Shown piece after piece: positions 22,101-33,467 of a stretch of DNA of 64,000 bases (position 1 is the stretch's first letter; the number at the start of each line of letters is the position of its first letter). Where the stretch lies: the NCBI GenBank assembly GCA_001599935.1, contig BCIJ01000005.1, forward strand, positions 686,879-750,878, written 5' to 3'. Both the position numbers and the translations under genes were made by a program. The DNA is from Holtermannia corniformis (taxonomy: Eukaryota; Basidiomycota; Tremellomycetes; Holtermanniales). The notes below the pieces were generated by a model. It had not been told where the DNA came from and searched no databases. It worked only from the letters and a program-made list of their open reading frames with translations.

Positions 22101-22902
22101 CAGTCGGCCGGCCTCAACCAACTGGCCACGCACCCATACACGCGCAGCACGACTTCTACCACCTCGCTCTTCTCCATCACTTCGGCTTCAAATCCGATAT
22201 CCTCAATCTCTTCTGCAATGTTGGCATCTGTCCATTTCGGTCTTGGATCGTGTCCTAGGGCAGGGGATGATGCCGGGTCGATGTATGTAGGGTCGTATTC
22301 GACGACGCCTCGTTCTGCCAGGAGCGAGACTTGGACCGAATGGATGCCGGGTTGTATGAGTTGGGACTCGATAGCGGCGACGCATGCGCCGCACTGGGGT
22401 TGTCAGCAGTCTCATTTGCTCAAGTAGCAAGGCAGGGCAGATATGGCCGCGGGTGAGTCTTGGAGAGATTGGGTGTGCATGCCTGCAATTCGAGGACCAG
22501 CTGTTGGCATCCAAGTCATACAGCTTCGCTGACGGGGATGCTGGCCAGGTCATCCTCCATCAAGTAGTCAGATCGACTGTTTGCTAAAATTGGATCGGCA
22601 CCTCGCAAGCGAAGTCACCCTCGGAACGTTTTGGCGCGGTCCCAATCGTCCGCGACCCGCGGTACCCTCCCCAGGCCCAACTGCATCACGACAGCTCGAA
22701 CACTCACCGTCATACCGCCCAATCTCAGCTCGACCCTCTTGAAGTTGACCCCCTCGCCACCTCCCAGCCTGATCGCGCCCGAGCTCGATCCCGACGGTGA
22801 CGGCACAAGCAGTGCATCCTCGAGAGTATCCCTCGCCTGGGAGCGAGGTGACAACAACCCCAGCCTGGGAGAAGTGAGAAAGGAGGGTAGGATCGAGCTC
22901 AT
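19155..22902 (-). CDS. CCC2: Copper-transporting P1B-type ATPase (Ccc2/ATP7-like)
   Basis: Pumps Cu(I) into the secretory pathway for cuproenzymes. It begins [15 protein letters not shown] at 22902. A single metal-binding HMA motif [12 protein letters not shown] is formed by joining exons across a roughly 300-base intron. A second HMA-like region ([20 protein letters not shown]) lacks the CxxC. Then come the transmembrane core ([28 protein letters not shown]), actuator [29 protein letters not shown] (CPC metal site), [37 protein letters not shown], and the last helices in an exon reading [19 protein letters not shown] and [15 protein letters not shown]. Total about 1050 residues. The Arg/Ser-rich C-terminal tail (about 100 residues) is not conserved-looking. 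Divergent from FMT1. Confidence 0.93.
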
Positions 22903-23237
22903 TCTGCGGTGTTTGGTCTCGTCGCCTGCGACAGCCGGGGGTTATTCTTGTTGCTTGTCGGTGCGATTGTTGTGAGTGTTGACGTGTCGTCCCCTGCGCC
23001 TTGCCAGCTGCTCTCCGACTGCCCGTATGCGCCTTGGTTGGTTGTATTACCTGCTGACCAAGCTGAAGCACTCGTCACAAGGTGAAACACGCAAACTGTG
23101 TCGAAACCGCCGTAACGGGCAAATCCGCCACTCGAGATAAGATTACCACTAGCGGATTGCGCTAGAAGAGACAGCACCTGCAATGCTAGAAGAGATAGCA
23201 CCCGCTAGCACCACCACCACCAGTGGGCATCAGAGCT
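22903..23237. promoter_or_regulatory. Divergent promoter region CCC2 / FMT1
   Basis: 335 bases between the two divergent starts. CACC and GCTAG-type short repeats are seen around 23150-23230 (for example AGAAGAGA(T/C)AGCACC twice). No regulatory site can be assigned. Confidence 0.45.
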
Positions 23238-24676
23238 ATGCACGGGCCAAACATGCCGAGTATCAGGCCAGCAGGGCTAGCAGTAGCTCTGAGAGCGAGT
23301 ACAAGGGTGCGGAATACCAAGTGTATGCCATGTCGTCGATGGCAGAGTACGGCAGCCCCCAATCAGCGCTTCGACGTCCTCTTTCTCGGCTCGGACGAGT
23401 TCTCCATCGCTTCGCTTAAAGCACTGCTGGCACGGCCTGGTCAGTCCAAGTCTCACTCTGACAGCTGCTAGCATAGCTGATACGCGGTCGGGTAGATCTC
23501 TGGGCGTCTGTGCACGTCATCACGGCTCCCGAAAAATCAGTTGGCCGCGGCAAGAAGGCCGTCGCCGTCAAACGTGAGCTGTTGAAGCTCTCCCTAGATA
23601 GTCAGTCATACGACTGACACCGATGGCAACCAGCACCTCTACATACCTACGCCATCGACCGAGGCCTGCAAACCTCCCAAGTCCCGCTCGAAGGCATCAA
23701 ATCCTTCATCGTGCGCATCGCCCTCTCACCAACGTCAACACTAACACGGTCGACAAGCCACCACACCCGTTCCCAACCGTGCAATCCTCCCATCTCCTGA
23801 TCACCGCCTCGTTCGGCGCCATCCTCCCACCATCGCTACTCTCGCTCTTCCCTCCGAGGCATAAACTCAACGTCCACCCGTCATTGCTCCCAAATCTGCG
23901 CGGTGCAGCGCCGATCCAATGGACGATTGCGCATGGCATGCACGATACGGGCGTCTCGGTACAAGAGGTCGGAAAGGGAGTTGACGTGGGCGATGTCTTG
24001 GGGTCTTTGAGTGGGCTGGTCCGTGCGAGCAGGCCGGGGAGGTGTACAAGCTGATCGCGTGTGGCAGGTAGCCGAGCCAGACGACACGTACGCAACGTTG
24101 ATGCCGCGTCTCGCAGAAGCAGGCGCAACCGTCCTGATGCACGTCCTGGAACAGCTCCAAGCCGGTTCGGTAAGACTTGTCCTCGCCCTGTACTATTGCT
24201 GACGAAACACGGTAAACAGGTACAAGCGACAGTGCAAGACACAAGCAAAGCTACCAAAGCGCCAAAGATCAAGCGCGAGACAGCCCTGGTTGACTTTGCC
24301 CGACAGAGCGCTGTCGAGATCGAGCGCCTGCATCGAGGGATCGCGCATCAGGTTCGTAGGCGTGTACGCGGGCAGGTGCAAGAACACTGAAGCACCCCAG
24401 CACCCTCTCTGGACGACATATCACACCCTCCCTGTCACTCTTTCCTCTCTTTTCCTCGCCACGTCCCCCACGCCATCCACGGCCACGACACCCGGCACGG
24501 CCACGATCGTCAAGCAAGAGAAAAAGGGATCGCTCCAGATCGCATGTGCAGATGGCTCGGTCCTGGGCGTCCGTCGAGTTCAGGCCGCAGGACGGAAAGA
24601 GGTGGATGTGGCGGATTGGTGGAATGGCCTCGGTAAGGAGGTGCGCGCTAGTGGATCGATCGTGCTTGGTGGATGA
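23238..24676 (+). CDS. FMT1: Mitochondrial methionyl-tRNA formyltransferase
   Basis: Formylates initiator Met-tRNA for mitochondrial translation. Seven exons (23238-23439, 23496-23573, 23634-23710, 23758-24018, 24068-24169, 24220-24351, 24401-24676) give 1128 bases and 375 residues. The first 45 residues are Arg-rich with no acidic residue (ALRASTRVRN, then RRWQST) and form a mitochondrial presequence. The catalytic domain starts RFDVLFLGSDEFSIASL, then VITAPEKSVGRGKK, HLLITASFGAILP, the signature LNVHPSLLPNLRGAAPIQW with HGMHDTGVSVQEV and GVDVGDVL, then PDDTYATL. The C-terminal domain has APKIKRETALVDF and CADGSVLGVRRVQAAGRKEV. The frame continues open to a GTG upstream; the first in-frame ATG was chosen. 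Confidence 0.94.
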
Positions 24677-24879
24677 ACTTGGTGTGCTGTCACCCACTGA
24701 CAGGCTTCGGGGTACACTATGTAGTGGACGCCTTGTATGGGGCTATCACACCTCCTGTGGCTGCCACTAGTATAATGAACCAGTAGCTTCCATCCCCTGG
24801 AGCACATGTACAGCGTCGATGCGCCAGGCCATGGCTACAGTGAATCGGCATTTGGCCAGTTACCAGCTATCAGCATCCA

Positions 24880-25255
24880 TCACGCCTTGCTATCCTTTGC
24901 CAGGATGTCCTCCACTCGCTTCTTCTTGCCCGCGTTCCCACCACTCGCAATCTTCTTGTCCGTTCTCGTCCCAATCCTGATATCCGTCGCGATCCTCGGC
25001 GTCCCGATCGCGTGCACCGCTCGATGACAGTCACCAATCGCTTTCGTAACGGCGTCCCACGGGCCCCTAGATCCATCAGTCAGCACGGCGCTATACTGTA
25101 CCGGAACGGACGTACTCGAGGTTAGTGCCGTATCCGTGAAGGGTGTATTCGAGCCCACTCTTCTCGAGGATCCGTTGGCATTCGGCGATTTGAGGGCCGA
25201 CGCTGGGGTCTGCGACGCCCATTGGGATCAGGCAGACTATGGTAGTTGTCAGCAT
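24880..25255 (-). CDS. ECM15: ECM15-like protein of the MTH1187/YqgV (thiamine-binding) family
   Basis: Two exons (25116-25255 and 24880-25066) give 327 bases and 108 residues, the size of yeast Ecm15. It reads MLTTTIVCLIPMGVADPSVG, then CQRILEKSGLEYTLHGYGTNLEG, PWDAVTKAIGDCHRAVH, and the family block TDIRIGTRTDKK, ending with a basic VEDILAKDS tail. The pattern L-P-G---S, Y-LH--GT-(I/L)EG-WD and TD-RIGTR-D is diagnostic. Proteins of this family form tetramers and some bind thiamine; the role in fungi is not settled. The 3' end is convergent with FMT1. Confidence 0.9.
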
Positions 25256-27038
25256 CGGTGGCGTATCAGTGATAGCGCTCGGCAACAGAGCCACGGTGGT
25301 GCACGCCAAAGGATCTCGAGTCAGGCAAGCAGCAAATGGCCCAAACCGCTTCAAACACCGTATACGTACAGTCGGCGACGGCATATAGCTCCACTCCTTC
25401 GGGTACGGCAGTCTTGGACGCTTCGCTTGCCATTTCGGAAGTGGACAAGAATAATAATGCAGCGCTTCAGCTCGCAACAGAGCAAGGGCCGAGCGTCGGG
25501 GTTCGGAGCCCCGAAGGTCGGGATTGACGTAAACCATGAAAGTGGCAGTTTGGTCCCGGGACGCTGTCGACCATGTAAATTGCGGCTCCCAAAGTCCCTA
25601 GCAGCGAAATCACAGCGAGCTCATCAAGCAGCCATATGCGTCCTGACATTCTCTCGGTACCGGCGGGCCGCTGCGTCATTTCGGCTGACTACAGCGGCAC
25701 GCCCCGAGCAGCGCCTCTGTACGTGCGGTCATCCTGCCCGGCGTTTGGCCTCGTCACATGCGAGCTCGTGCATCAAAACAGAATCGCGAGGAGATGTATG
25801 CGAGGTCTATGAGCCTTCCTTGAGTGTTTCAACTTCCAAATCGAGCGAATCGAGCAGACCGTCACCGGAAGAAGATCATTTGCTTGGCCGGATGTATTCG
25901 ATTTGCTAGTCATGAACAGCGAATCGCGTCGTCACACGGCTGTCCATAGACCGATACATCACACGGCATCGTTGTTCCTTCTGTGAGCCGGCGAGATCTC
26001 ACGCTACACGAAGTGATCGGCGGTCGAGCCCTGAACGCCGTGCGCGCGGGCCGCGGTCGAGATGGCACACGCGCTGATCAGCTCAGGGTTCCGGAAGAAG
26101 CGACGCACAGGAAGCATGGTGTTCAAAGCTGGCGCATACACGCACGTAGCGTCATCGATCTCATCGGTACCTCCCAAGTGTCCAGCATCATCATACCCCG
26201 TCTGGCCAAGCTCCCACATCGGCCGCTTGGAACGCCGCAAGGCCGGACACTTGTCAGCTCGCAGCGTATCACAGCCAAAGGATGTTTGTAGCCGGATCAA
26301 GGGCTAGAGTGCCCTCGCACACAGCTAGTCTCGGCCTCGCGGCGCGACCGAGCGGGAAGCGGATCCTTCGACAATCTTCGCGCCTTGGCAGGTGGGGCGC
26401 GCGCGGCCCTCTAAAGCCCGTTCTCATGTATAGTGGATGCAACAGCGACCGTCCACTCCTCCAGTTCACATTGGCTGTGCTCTTCCCTCGTGAGTACACG
26501 GAGCTGAGTGCTGCTTGGATTGATGAAGGGTGAGCTGTGCGGCTGTGCTGCAGCACGGGCGTAAGGCTTTGCTTCGACACCGAGTGTCATGCCGAGGCCA
26601 CTGCTCTACGCTCTTGAAAGTGAGACGGCGGTAGATGTCTGCGGAGGCACACAGGCTGTATACACTGGTTGAACACTTCCCCTCGCTAATCCTGACTCGA
26701 TCCCTGCGTGAAGACGGGCACCCGAGGGCCGCAGTCGCGGTCAAAGTGAACAGAGGCTTCCCCAGCAAAGCCTCATCACTGCGCTCGGACGACCACTGGC
26801 TTGTAATACCCTCTTCAACGCTACCTATGTCCGCGCTAGTTGCGGATCAATAAGAATTGACGTTGATCCGGTGGTTCATTGTCGAGGCTGTGAGCAGTTG
26901 TGCTGCTCCAGGACGCACGGGAGATGGCTACCGCTTGTGGCGAGGCGTACCGGTCAAGAAGTGACAGATTGTATACCGGCTCTTACGTGTGGACACGGAT
27001 CCCACATATCATATGCTGATGCCAACGCGTAGCTCAAA
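25256..27038. other. Gene-poor interval of about 1.8 kb
   Basis: No gene can be supported with confidence. Short open frames occur on both strands. The best one is minus 26004-26300, listed separately. The plus-strand frames at 25136-25909 and minus frames at 26269-26768 show no motif, and joining them by plausible introns gives no recognisable protein. The interval carries the promoters of ECM15 (minus) and the priA-like gene (plus). Confidence 0.5.
26004..26300 (-). CDS. Possible exon of an unknown protein
   Basis: An open frame with fairly regular codon composition and a protein-like sequence (RPMWELGQTGYDDAGHLGG, DEIDDATCVYAPALNTML, RRFFRNPELISACA) ending at a TAG at 26004. No initiating ATG exists within the first residues, so it would need an upstream exon. 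No domain was recognised. It could equally be a random open frame. Confidence 0.2.
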   Translation of the reverse strand: MIRLQTSFGCDTLRADKCPALRRSKRPMWELGQTGYDDAGHLGGTDEIDDATCVYAPALNTMLPVRRFFRNPELISACAISTAARAHGVQGSTADHFV

Positions 27039-28078
27039 ATGCGCTTGATTCGCTCTCTCTTCGTCCTCGCTGCTATCGCACCCATCGTGTCGCTTGGCGC
27101 GCCTGCAATCTCGGCCGCGGACTTGATCGAAGAGCAAGTGACGCCCAACAAGGACGGCGACTTGTCGGCATCGTACACCAAGAACAACCACCCGCAGTGC
27201 GACCCGGATGACGAGACGCGCATGCCCAGCACTTGTCAGTGCATTGACCCGTTCGTCCAATTGACCGGCAGGGGTACGGCCAACCACCCGTGCGGTAAGT
27301 GATGGCACTTTGATCGAAAGATGACGCAGGCTGACGGCGGCAGTCTGCTCGGATGTCATCAACGCCGTGCCATACGTCACGGGCGAGGTCGGTAGTCGCC
27401 TTGCGACGTGCGTCTGCACCGGCTTGCACATGCACTGGGATATTCAGAAGGATCACTGTGTCTGCAACAGTGCGTGGACGTTGCGACTGCCGGACAAGTG
27501 TGCTGACGAGCGCCACAGCCGGCTACAAATCCTCGGTCAACCGGTACGGGAAGCTCAGTAAGTCTCTCAACGCCCTACGTTTTCCAAGCTCACGTTCCCA
27601 GTCTGCACTCGGGGTACACCGACCAACACTGTCACGTCCACACCGTCATCGACCGGTACCTCGACCATCCTCCGCCGACGCCAGCTGGCCGCTGCCGAGT
27701 CCAAGCGCGATGTCGAAGCGATCCGTGACATTCTCGGATGCAAGGCCGGTCAGCACGCTGCGCTCGACGGTCACGAATGGTCTTGCGCGTGAGTCGCGAT
27801 CAGCGCGCGAGAGACTCTGTGGCGCTGATGGCGGCTAGTGCCGACACGTTGACCCGTTGTGGTCCTGAAGAGCTCGACTGCTCCACGCTCGAAGGCGTCG
27901 ACGTGGTAAAGTGCTTCGAGGGCAAATGTGTTGCCGGTGCGTCATCAACCCCTCGCCGTGTCCTGGTTTCCTGACCACATGCACTCCCTCAGAGAGCTGC
28001 TGGCGCCCCTTCCAGCTCACCCCCGAAGCCACCTGTGCGCAGCCCCAGCACGAGCAGCTGTTCGAGATCCAGGTCTGA
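27039..28078 (+). CDS. Secreted cysteine-rich protein, priA-like
   Basis: Begins MRLIRSLFVLAAIAPIVSLG, a signal peptide. Exons join into a Cys-rich protein: CDPDDETRMPSTCQCIDPF, VCSDVINAVPYVTGEVGS, CVCTGLHMHWDIQKDHCVC, a Thr/Ser linker (TNTVTSTPSSTGTSTIL), GCKAGQHAALDGHEWSC, then CGPEELDCSTLEGVDVVKCF with GKCVA and a final SCWRPFQLTPEATC. The block CG---DC---EG---V-C--G-C is the pattern of basidiomycete priA/CPL-type extracellular proteins. Six exons; introns near 27296, 27468, 27556, 27788, 27935. Function unknown; extracellular or wall-associated by inference. Confidence 0.7.
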
Positions 28079-28298
28079 GGCCATCACCCTCCTTCCCTCC
28101 CTCATAGACGTAGACGCCCCAGGCTGGTCCTTCTTGTTGCTCTGTCCCTCTCTTGCCTGTCAGGACACTAGTCTTCCCCTCCACGTGTATAGCCCTCTGT
28201 CCGCGATGTGAACATGTGTTTGGTCAACAGAGCCAACAATAAATGCATGCTAGTAGTCGTGTCAATAATGTCCCTTTCTCGCGTGCCGTATTATCCGC

Positions 28299-30521
28299 TC
28301 AAGCGCCCAAGAGCAAGACCGCTCCGCTGATCATGCTGACGACTGCCACCACCAGTCCGCTCGTTGCGAGACCGTTGTGCGCCGACAAGCCTTGCGCGGC
28401 ACCAGAAGGCGATGCCGAGCTCGAGCCCGAAGCGGCCGATGCGGATGCAGACGCGGCAGACCCAGTCGCAGACGGCCCGCTTCCAGTCACACTCGGCGTG
28501 AAGACTGAACTTGATCAGCATCATCCAACAGGGCGACTATCAACCCACCACCACCGCTCGGAACAGCCGCAAGACAGCTCTGCGCCGCCGCACTCGCATC
28601 CGAAACGGTGTTGGGCACACCCTGGCCGGTCCGTAGCGTCGCGTTACCCGCAAAGTCACAGCTGGTGTCGACGGGGTTCAAGCCATAGTATGCCGAGAAG
28701 ACGTATGAGAGCTTGATGGAGGGCGAGCAGTACGAGAGATCGCCGTAGGTTCCAGAAGTCCCATTACCGCCGATGGCGTCGCATGAACCACCAGCGCCGC
28801 CGAGGAGCTGGCATGCATAGCTGCTCTGCGTCAGTCGCTGAGCTGAACAACGAAAGCAAAGTGACTTACTCGAGCAATGACCCGACGACGACGGGCTTGT
28901 CTGCGCTCTCGGACTTTACGCGGCAGACAAAGGCATTCTCGTTGATGCAGTTGCAAGCCTCCTCATCAGGAGTTGGCGGCAGCGTCGTGCTAGCGATCAG
29001 CGAGTCTGACTCTGGCGGGCAAGTCCCGTCGGCTGACGAGGTCGAAGACTTTGTAGGCGAGTTGGGAGGCGACGTTGCGTTGTACTGGGTGCTCAGGCGG
29101 GTAAAGTCGTCAGATGTAGTGACACTGCTGGATCAGTCTGTAGTCTGCACGACGGCTTATCACGCACGTCTGCCCGTCTGTACCGGAAAACTCGACCATG
29201 CCGTAGCCGTCTGAAGTCGGAAAGTAGCTAAACGCCACACCGCCGGAGAAGACGTCGGACACTGGGGTCGAGAAGAGCGCGGCGACCTCTGTCCAGAGTC
29301 GAGGCGGAGAGAAGATGCACCTGGTGACGTTGAGATCACAGACTGCCTCGAGACACGGGACGTACCCGTATTCCGACATGTATGTCGCAACGGCAATGTC
29401 TTGGAAGCCCTGAACAATGGCTGGCCAGCCCGAGTTGTTGTAGGTAGCGTCACCACACCACTGGTACGTGTTGAGGCCTGGTTTCCGGTCAATCACGTCT
29501 GGAAACGTTGGACAGACGAACCGTAGAGGTCCACGGCGACCGTGCTGTTCCCACAAGTGAGATAATGTGCCAAGTCGTCCCTAAAGTCGGCCATGCCGTC
29601 GGTAGCAGAGTACCCGACGAGCGCGCTGGACCCGACCGAGCCGAGGTAGGCCTTGATGTCGCGTGCGGCGGCCTTGACGTATGCTGCGTTTGCGACAGAT
29701 CAGCCTGGCACTGTAACAAGCGCGACAGCAGGTACGCACGCGCAGCGTTGGTGTTGCCGGCGGTGGTGATGACCTCGTTACCAATGTTGAATGCGAGCAG
29801 GTTGTCGTACTGCCTATTAGTCATTTCACAGGATAGAGAATCGGCTACGCACGCCGCGGAACTTGTCAATAGTCTCAATGTACGCATCAAGAAGGTTTGT
29901 TGACCAGCTCGGGCTCGCACGGTTGATCGACCCATTCAACGGCAGCGACAGGTCGAGCCTGCGCACCCAGTCCGTCAGCTACGACTTGACAGCACGCAGT
30001 CGAAACATACAGGACGTAGATGCCATTCTGGTCAAAGAGCTGCATGCACGCATCGTGGTTCTGGTTGGCATCGACGCTGTACACGCGCACGGCGTTGACG
30101 CCGAGCTGCTTGAGGTACGGCAAGTCTCTTGTGCAGTTTTGAGACGACGTGAGCGGATCAACGTAGCTTGACCTATGGAGCGCGTCGTCAGCTGGTCGTG
30201 CACCGCCTTGGCGTAACGCACGGTTCTGGGAAACCACCACTGTGACGCTGTCGTCAGTCTACCATCTTGAGGGTCTCACTGAGCGTGACTCACTTTGCAT
30301 CGTTGGCCTCTGAAGACTCTGCAAGAGCGCCCTGGGGCTGGTACGCCACGCCCTATACGCAGTCAGGGCCGCATCGTCAACAAGCACCAAACACGGACCT
30401 TGATGTAGAACCGACTACCGCTCTCGTCGTACAGATATTTGCCTGTCCGTGTGATCTTTGGCAGCGCACGGACGGCGCTCGAGAGCGATGCGAGAGCAAG
30501 GACGGTCGAGAGGACGCGCAT
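28299..30521 (-). CDS. GAS1: Beta-1,3-glucanosyltransferase of the GAS/GEL family (GH72, X8 module, GPI)
   Basis: Elongates and remodels beta-1,3-glucan at the plasma membrane and wall. Signal peptide MRVLSTVLALASLSSAVRAL; mature start LPKITRTGKYLYDESGSRFY. GH72 domain: GVAYQPQGALAES, SSYVDPLTSSQNCTRDL, YLKQLGVNAVRVYSVD, LLAFNIGNEVI (acid/base Glu), ALVGYSATDGMADF, LNTYQWCGDATYNNSGW, YMSEYGYVPC (nucleophile Glu), FSGGVAFSYFPTSDGYGMV. An X8/CBM43 Cys-rich module follows (ACNCINENAFVCRV, CQLLGGAGGSCDAIGG, YCSPSIKLSYVFSAYYGL, TSCDFAGNATL), then a Ser/Ala-rich stretch and a hydrophobic C-terminus (GLVVAVVSMISGAVLLLGA) for GPI attachment. About ten exons. Confidence 0.94.
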
Positions 30522-30794
30522 GGTGGCGTATTGTGCTGACGCCCGTGTCCTGTGGTGTGGACGGGACGAGGAGAGGATGGGCGGAGGAGAGGATGGGCGT
30601 GGAGAGAGGACGAGGGAGAGGTGGGCAAGACGACTGGCGCGCTCAGCCTCGTTTGCGGTCTGGGCGGTGGACGGCAGACAAGTGCTCGGCTGACCAAACA
30701 GTGCCGAGAGTAACCAAAGTCAACTTCACGTGCTGACGAGACTCAACCTGCGAGACGCAAAGGTATACATGGATGGACCGGTACAGATGGCGTC

Positions 30795-32220
30795 TCACCG
30801 CCTCACACTGGCATCCTCACTCGCGCGCAGCATGCTCGCGCTGTATCCTGCTTGTTGCTCGTGTCCGCGCCCGGGATTGACCGGCATGTCATGCAGCAAA
30901 TGCCCCTGCGCATCCGACGACTCGCGCGACTCGTCTTCGCGCGGGGCAGTCTCGGGCTCGGTCCGGCTGTGCGAGTGCAGCGGCAGCCCTCCCTCGGCGT
31001 CCTCGCGCGGGATCCGGGGCGAGTACGGTTTGCCCGAGAGGTGGTGAGAGAGCGGCTGTGACGGTCAGTCAGGATCGGGATGCAGGCTGCCGCCGAGGGA
31101 CGAACAGGGTAGAATTGGCGATACGCATACCAGCTTGCGAGAACGCCAATGATCGCACCGGCAATCACATCGGTTGCGTGGTCTGCCAACGTCAGCCTCC
31201 GTCTACAAGCTGACAAACCAACCACTCACGGCGGTAATCCATCGTGCGCGAGATCGAGCACAAGCTAGCAGCCGACAGCGGCAGCAGCAGCAGCCACGAT
31301 TTGATCGTGTACCCCGAACGATTATGGATCCGCATCTCTGTCGAACCGTGTTGAGCACGGCCATAAAGTACCTAGAGCCAGACTCACTGCCTGCCGCATA
31401 CAGAGCAAGATACGTCATGCCCGCCCACGCAAAGCTACTATGGCCACTCGGGAACGAGCGAAAGCCTTCTTGCAAGAATTCCGTCTCGGTGCAGATTGTC
31501 CACGACGTCAGGCCGTATTCTGGGTTCTGAGCGCCTGCGGGCGGCTGGCAGCGTGCGAACAAGTCTGGACGTGGGCGGCCGACGGTGACCTATGTTGCAT
31601 GAGCGCACCGACGTACAAGGCAGGCGACACGGACCTTGACAATGTTGGTAAACGTAATGGTCAAGCCGAGACCGAGGATGAACCCGAGGATACTGTTGTG
31701 GGCGTCCCAGAATGAACGCTTGTATACGGCTCTGTTGCCATTCAGCACTTGACCAGGTCGAGAGCTCGACGCACGCTGTAAGGATCATCAAGACGGCAGG
31801 GACGACGCCGTACAGTACGGACAGGAGCCAGACCTAGAGGGATGAGTATGGAATTGACGTCAAGCTGGCGTGCGGGCAGACTGACCGGGATGCGCTCGTG
31901 CTCGGCATAGGGGTGTGCGAGCGACGTGTCGGTCAGGTCAAACAAGCGGCGGTAGCCGTCAATCTGGCGTTGTCAATGATACCCCTACCTCCAGCCCCTC
32001 GGCAGAACGTACCTTGTCGAGCAGGTAGAAGAGACCCTGCGATGCATCAGCACCCTCTCCATCGAGGCCGACGGACCGCACGGACCCAGAGCAAAATCGT
32101 AACAACCCAATCAGGAGCATACGACAACGCCAGCCGCTTCCTCCGGCTCGTATCGATCGTCCGTCTCGGTCTCTCCATCTGGGTCGTCGTTGTCGTCGAT
32201 GGTTGGTCGACTTTGACCAT
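30795..32220 (-). CDS. DPP1: PAP2 lipid phosphate phosphatase (Dpp1/LPP-like)
   Basis: Membrane phosphatase for phosphatidate, diacylglycerol pyrophosphate or related lipids. Nine exons (32086-32220, 32013-32036, 31886-31963, 31775-31833, 31635-31731, 31388-31589, 31230-31337, 31106-31182, 30795-31055) give 1041 bases and 346 residues. Membrane segments include WVVTILLWGLFYLL, WLLSVLYGVVPAVLMIL, SILGFILGLGLTITF, WLLLLPLSAASL and VIAGAIIGVLASWYAY. The three phosphatase motifs are intact: KVTVGRPRP, FPSGHSSFAW and SRTMDYRHHATDV. The C-terminal 85 residues are hydrophilic and acidic (REDAEGGLPLHSHSRTEPE), likely a cytosolic tail. The 24-base exon 32013-32036 encodes GLFYLLDK. Confidence 0.92.
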
Positions 32221-33467
32221 TGCGGTGGCGGTCTCCGTGCCAAGGCTGACGCTAGTGTGCGGCCTTCCTTTGAGCTACAGTTGACAAGGGTGCGGCTGCT
32301 GTTGATCTCACCGCCTCTGATCTGGCGGGCGGGGCGTCATGCCTGCGCACACGACTGAACAGCCAGCTGATCGGCTTTGGTGAATTTGATGTTTGGGTCC
32401 CAAGGTGGCAGCTGGGGTGATGATCGCCTACATACTGCACAGGCAGTGCTTGCATACTTCTTTGAGCTTGCATACAACCGAGTGTATGGACAATGGCATA
32501 CATACGACAAGAAGTCAAGGTACACATGGCGGTACCATAGGGCACAAGCTCATGTGTCCCCATTCGCACCAAGCTCACGACGTTGGTGCCGCTGTGCAAC
32601 GAGCCACTGACGTTCTCGCCTGCCTATGACAATGTTGAGACCTGGCCAGCCGCCTACAAACGCTGGAATCCACGCGTCCGAGACGGCAATAATGGTCGAT
32701 CGATCAGGGCGGATCGACGGCTGCCATCCACTTCGCAGAGAGATCGGCCTGGGATCCTTGCTGTGCACAGTACATGCATAGACTGTCGTCTGCATGTCGC
32801 TCGCTACTATTCTGGCGTGCGCAGCGGTACAGCGCTCCCATTGAGAGTGACGTTGTACTCTTTCGTGCCAGTGTGCGCCGGTCGTAAACCCTGAAACGCG
32901 AGCCCTGAGCGTAAAGCACTGTCCGAGCGTGAACGGCCACGACGACCCAAACGACAACACTGCAAGCGACTGTAGCATCCGACCAGACACACTCTTTCCA
33001 CACTCTCTACGAGCCCACGCCTGTCACTGGCCCGGCGCCGAGGTGAGTGCGGTTGCGAGCTCGGTTTGTTGTTTGTTCGAGTGATTTTCGTAAACGCGGT
33101 GGCGAACTCAAGGTGAACCGAGCTCGCCCCTCAAATCCCGCAACGCTGTGCACCACTCCCGCGATCGAGCGACGGTCACTGGCACCACTCGCACACTGTC
33201 AACGGCCACGTCAAGACTGCACGCTATCACACCAAACGCGCGTCAACACTCGACATCCGGCCGGCGCAAGGACCCAAGAGGCCCAAGCACGGCGCTCCCG
33301 CCGAATCGCCTTGGCACCCTCGACGACCGACCGACGGCTTTGATTCGCCTTGACGACCAGCTTTTCATTCCTTCGTCTGCTTTGATCATCGCGCGCCTTC
33401 TATTGTATCAAAGACCGACCACGACTGACGCTGCCCCCTCGGCTCTCAAAGGACTCGAGACCGCACC
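32221..33467. promoter_or_regulatory. Long divergent promoter region, lipid phosphatase / FKS1
   Basis: The gap of about 1.25 kb is the longest in the second half of the window and lies upstream of the large FKS1 gene. The last 150 bases before the FKS1 ATG are pyrimidine-rich in parts. Several short open frames on both strands carry no recognisable motif. A long promoter and leader for FKS1 is the simplest reading. Confidence 0.5.

Noticed and set aside
32550..33003. Overlapping minus-strand frames upstream of FKS1
   Set aside because: Three overlapping frames of similar length, none with consistent protein features; more likely promoter or leader sequence.
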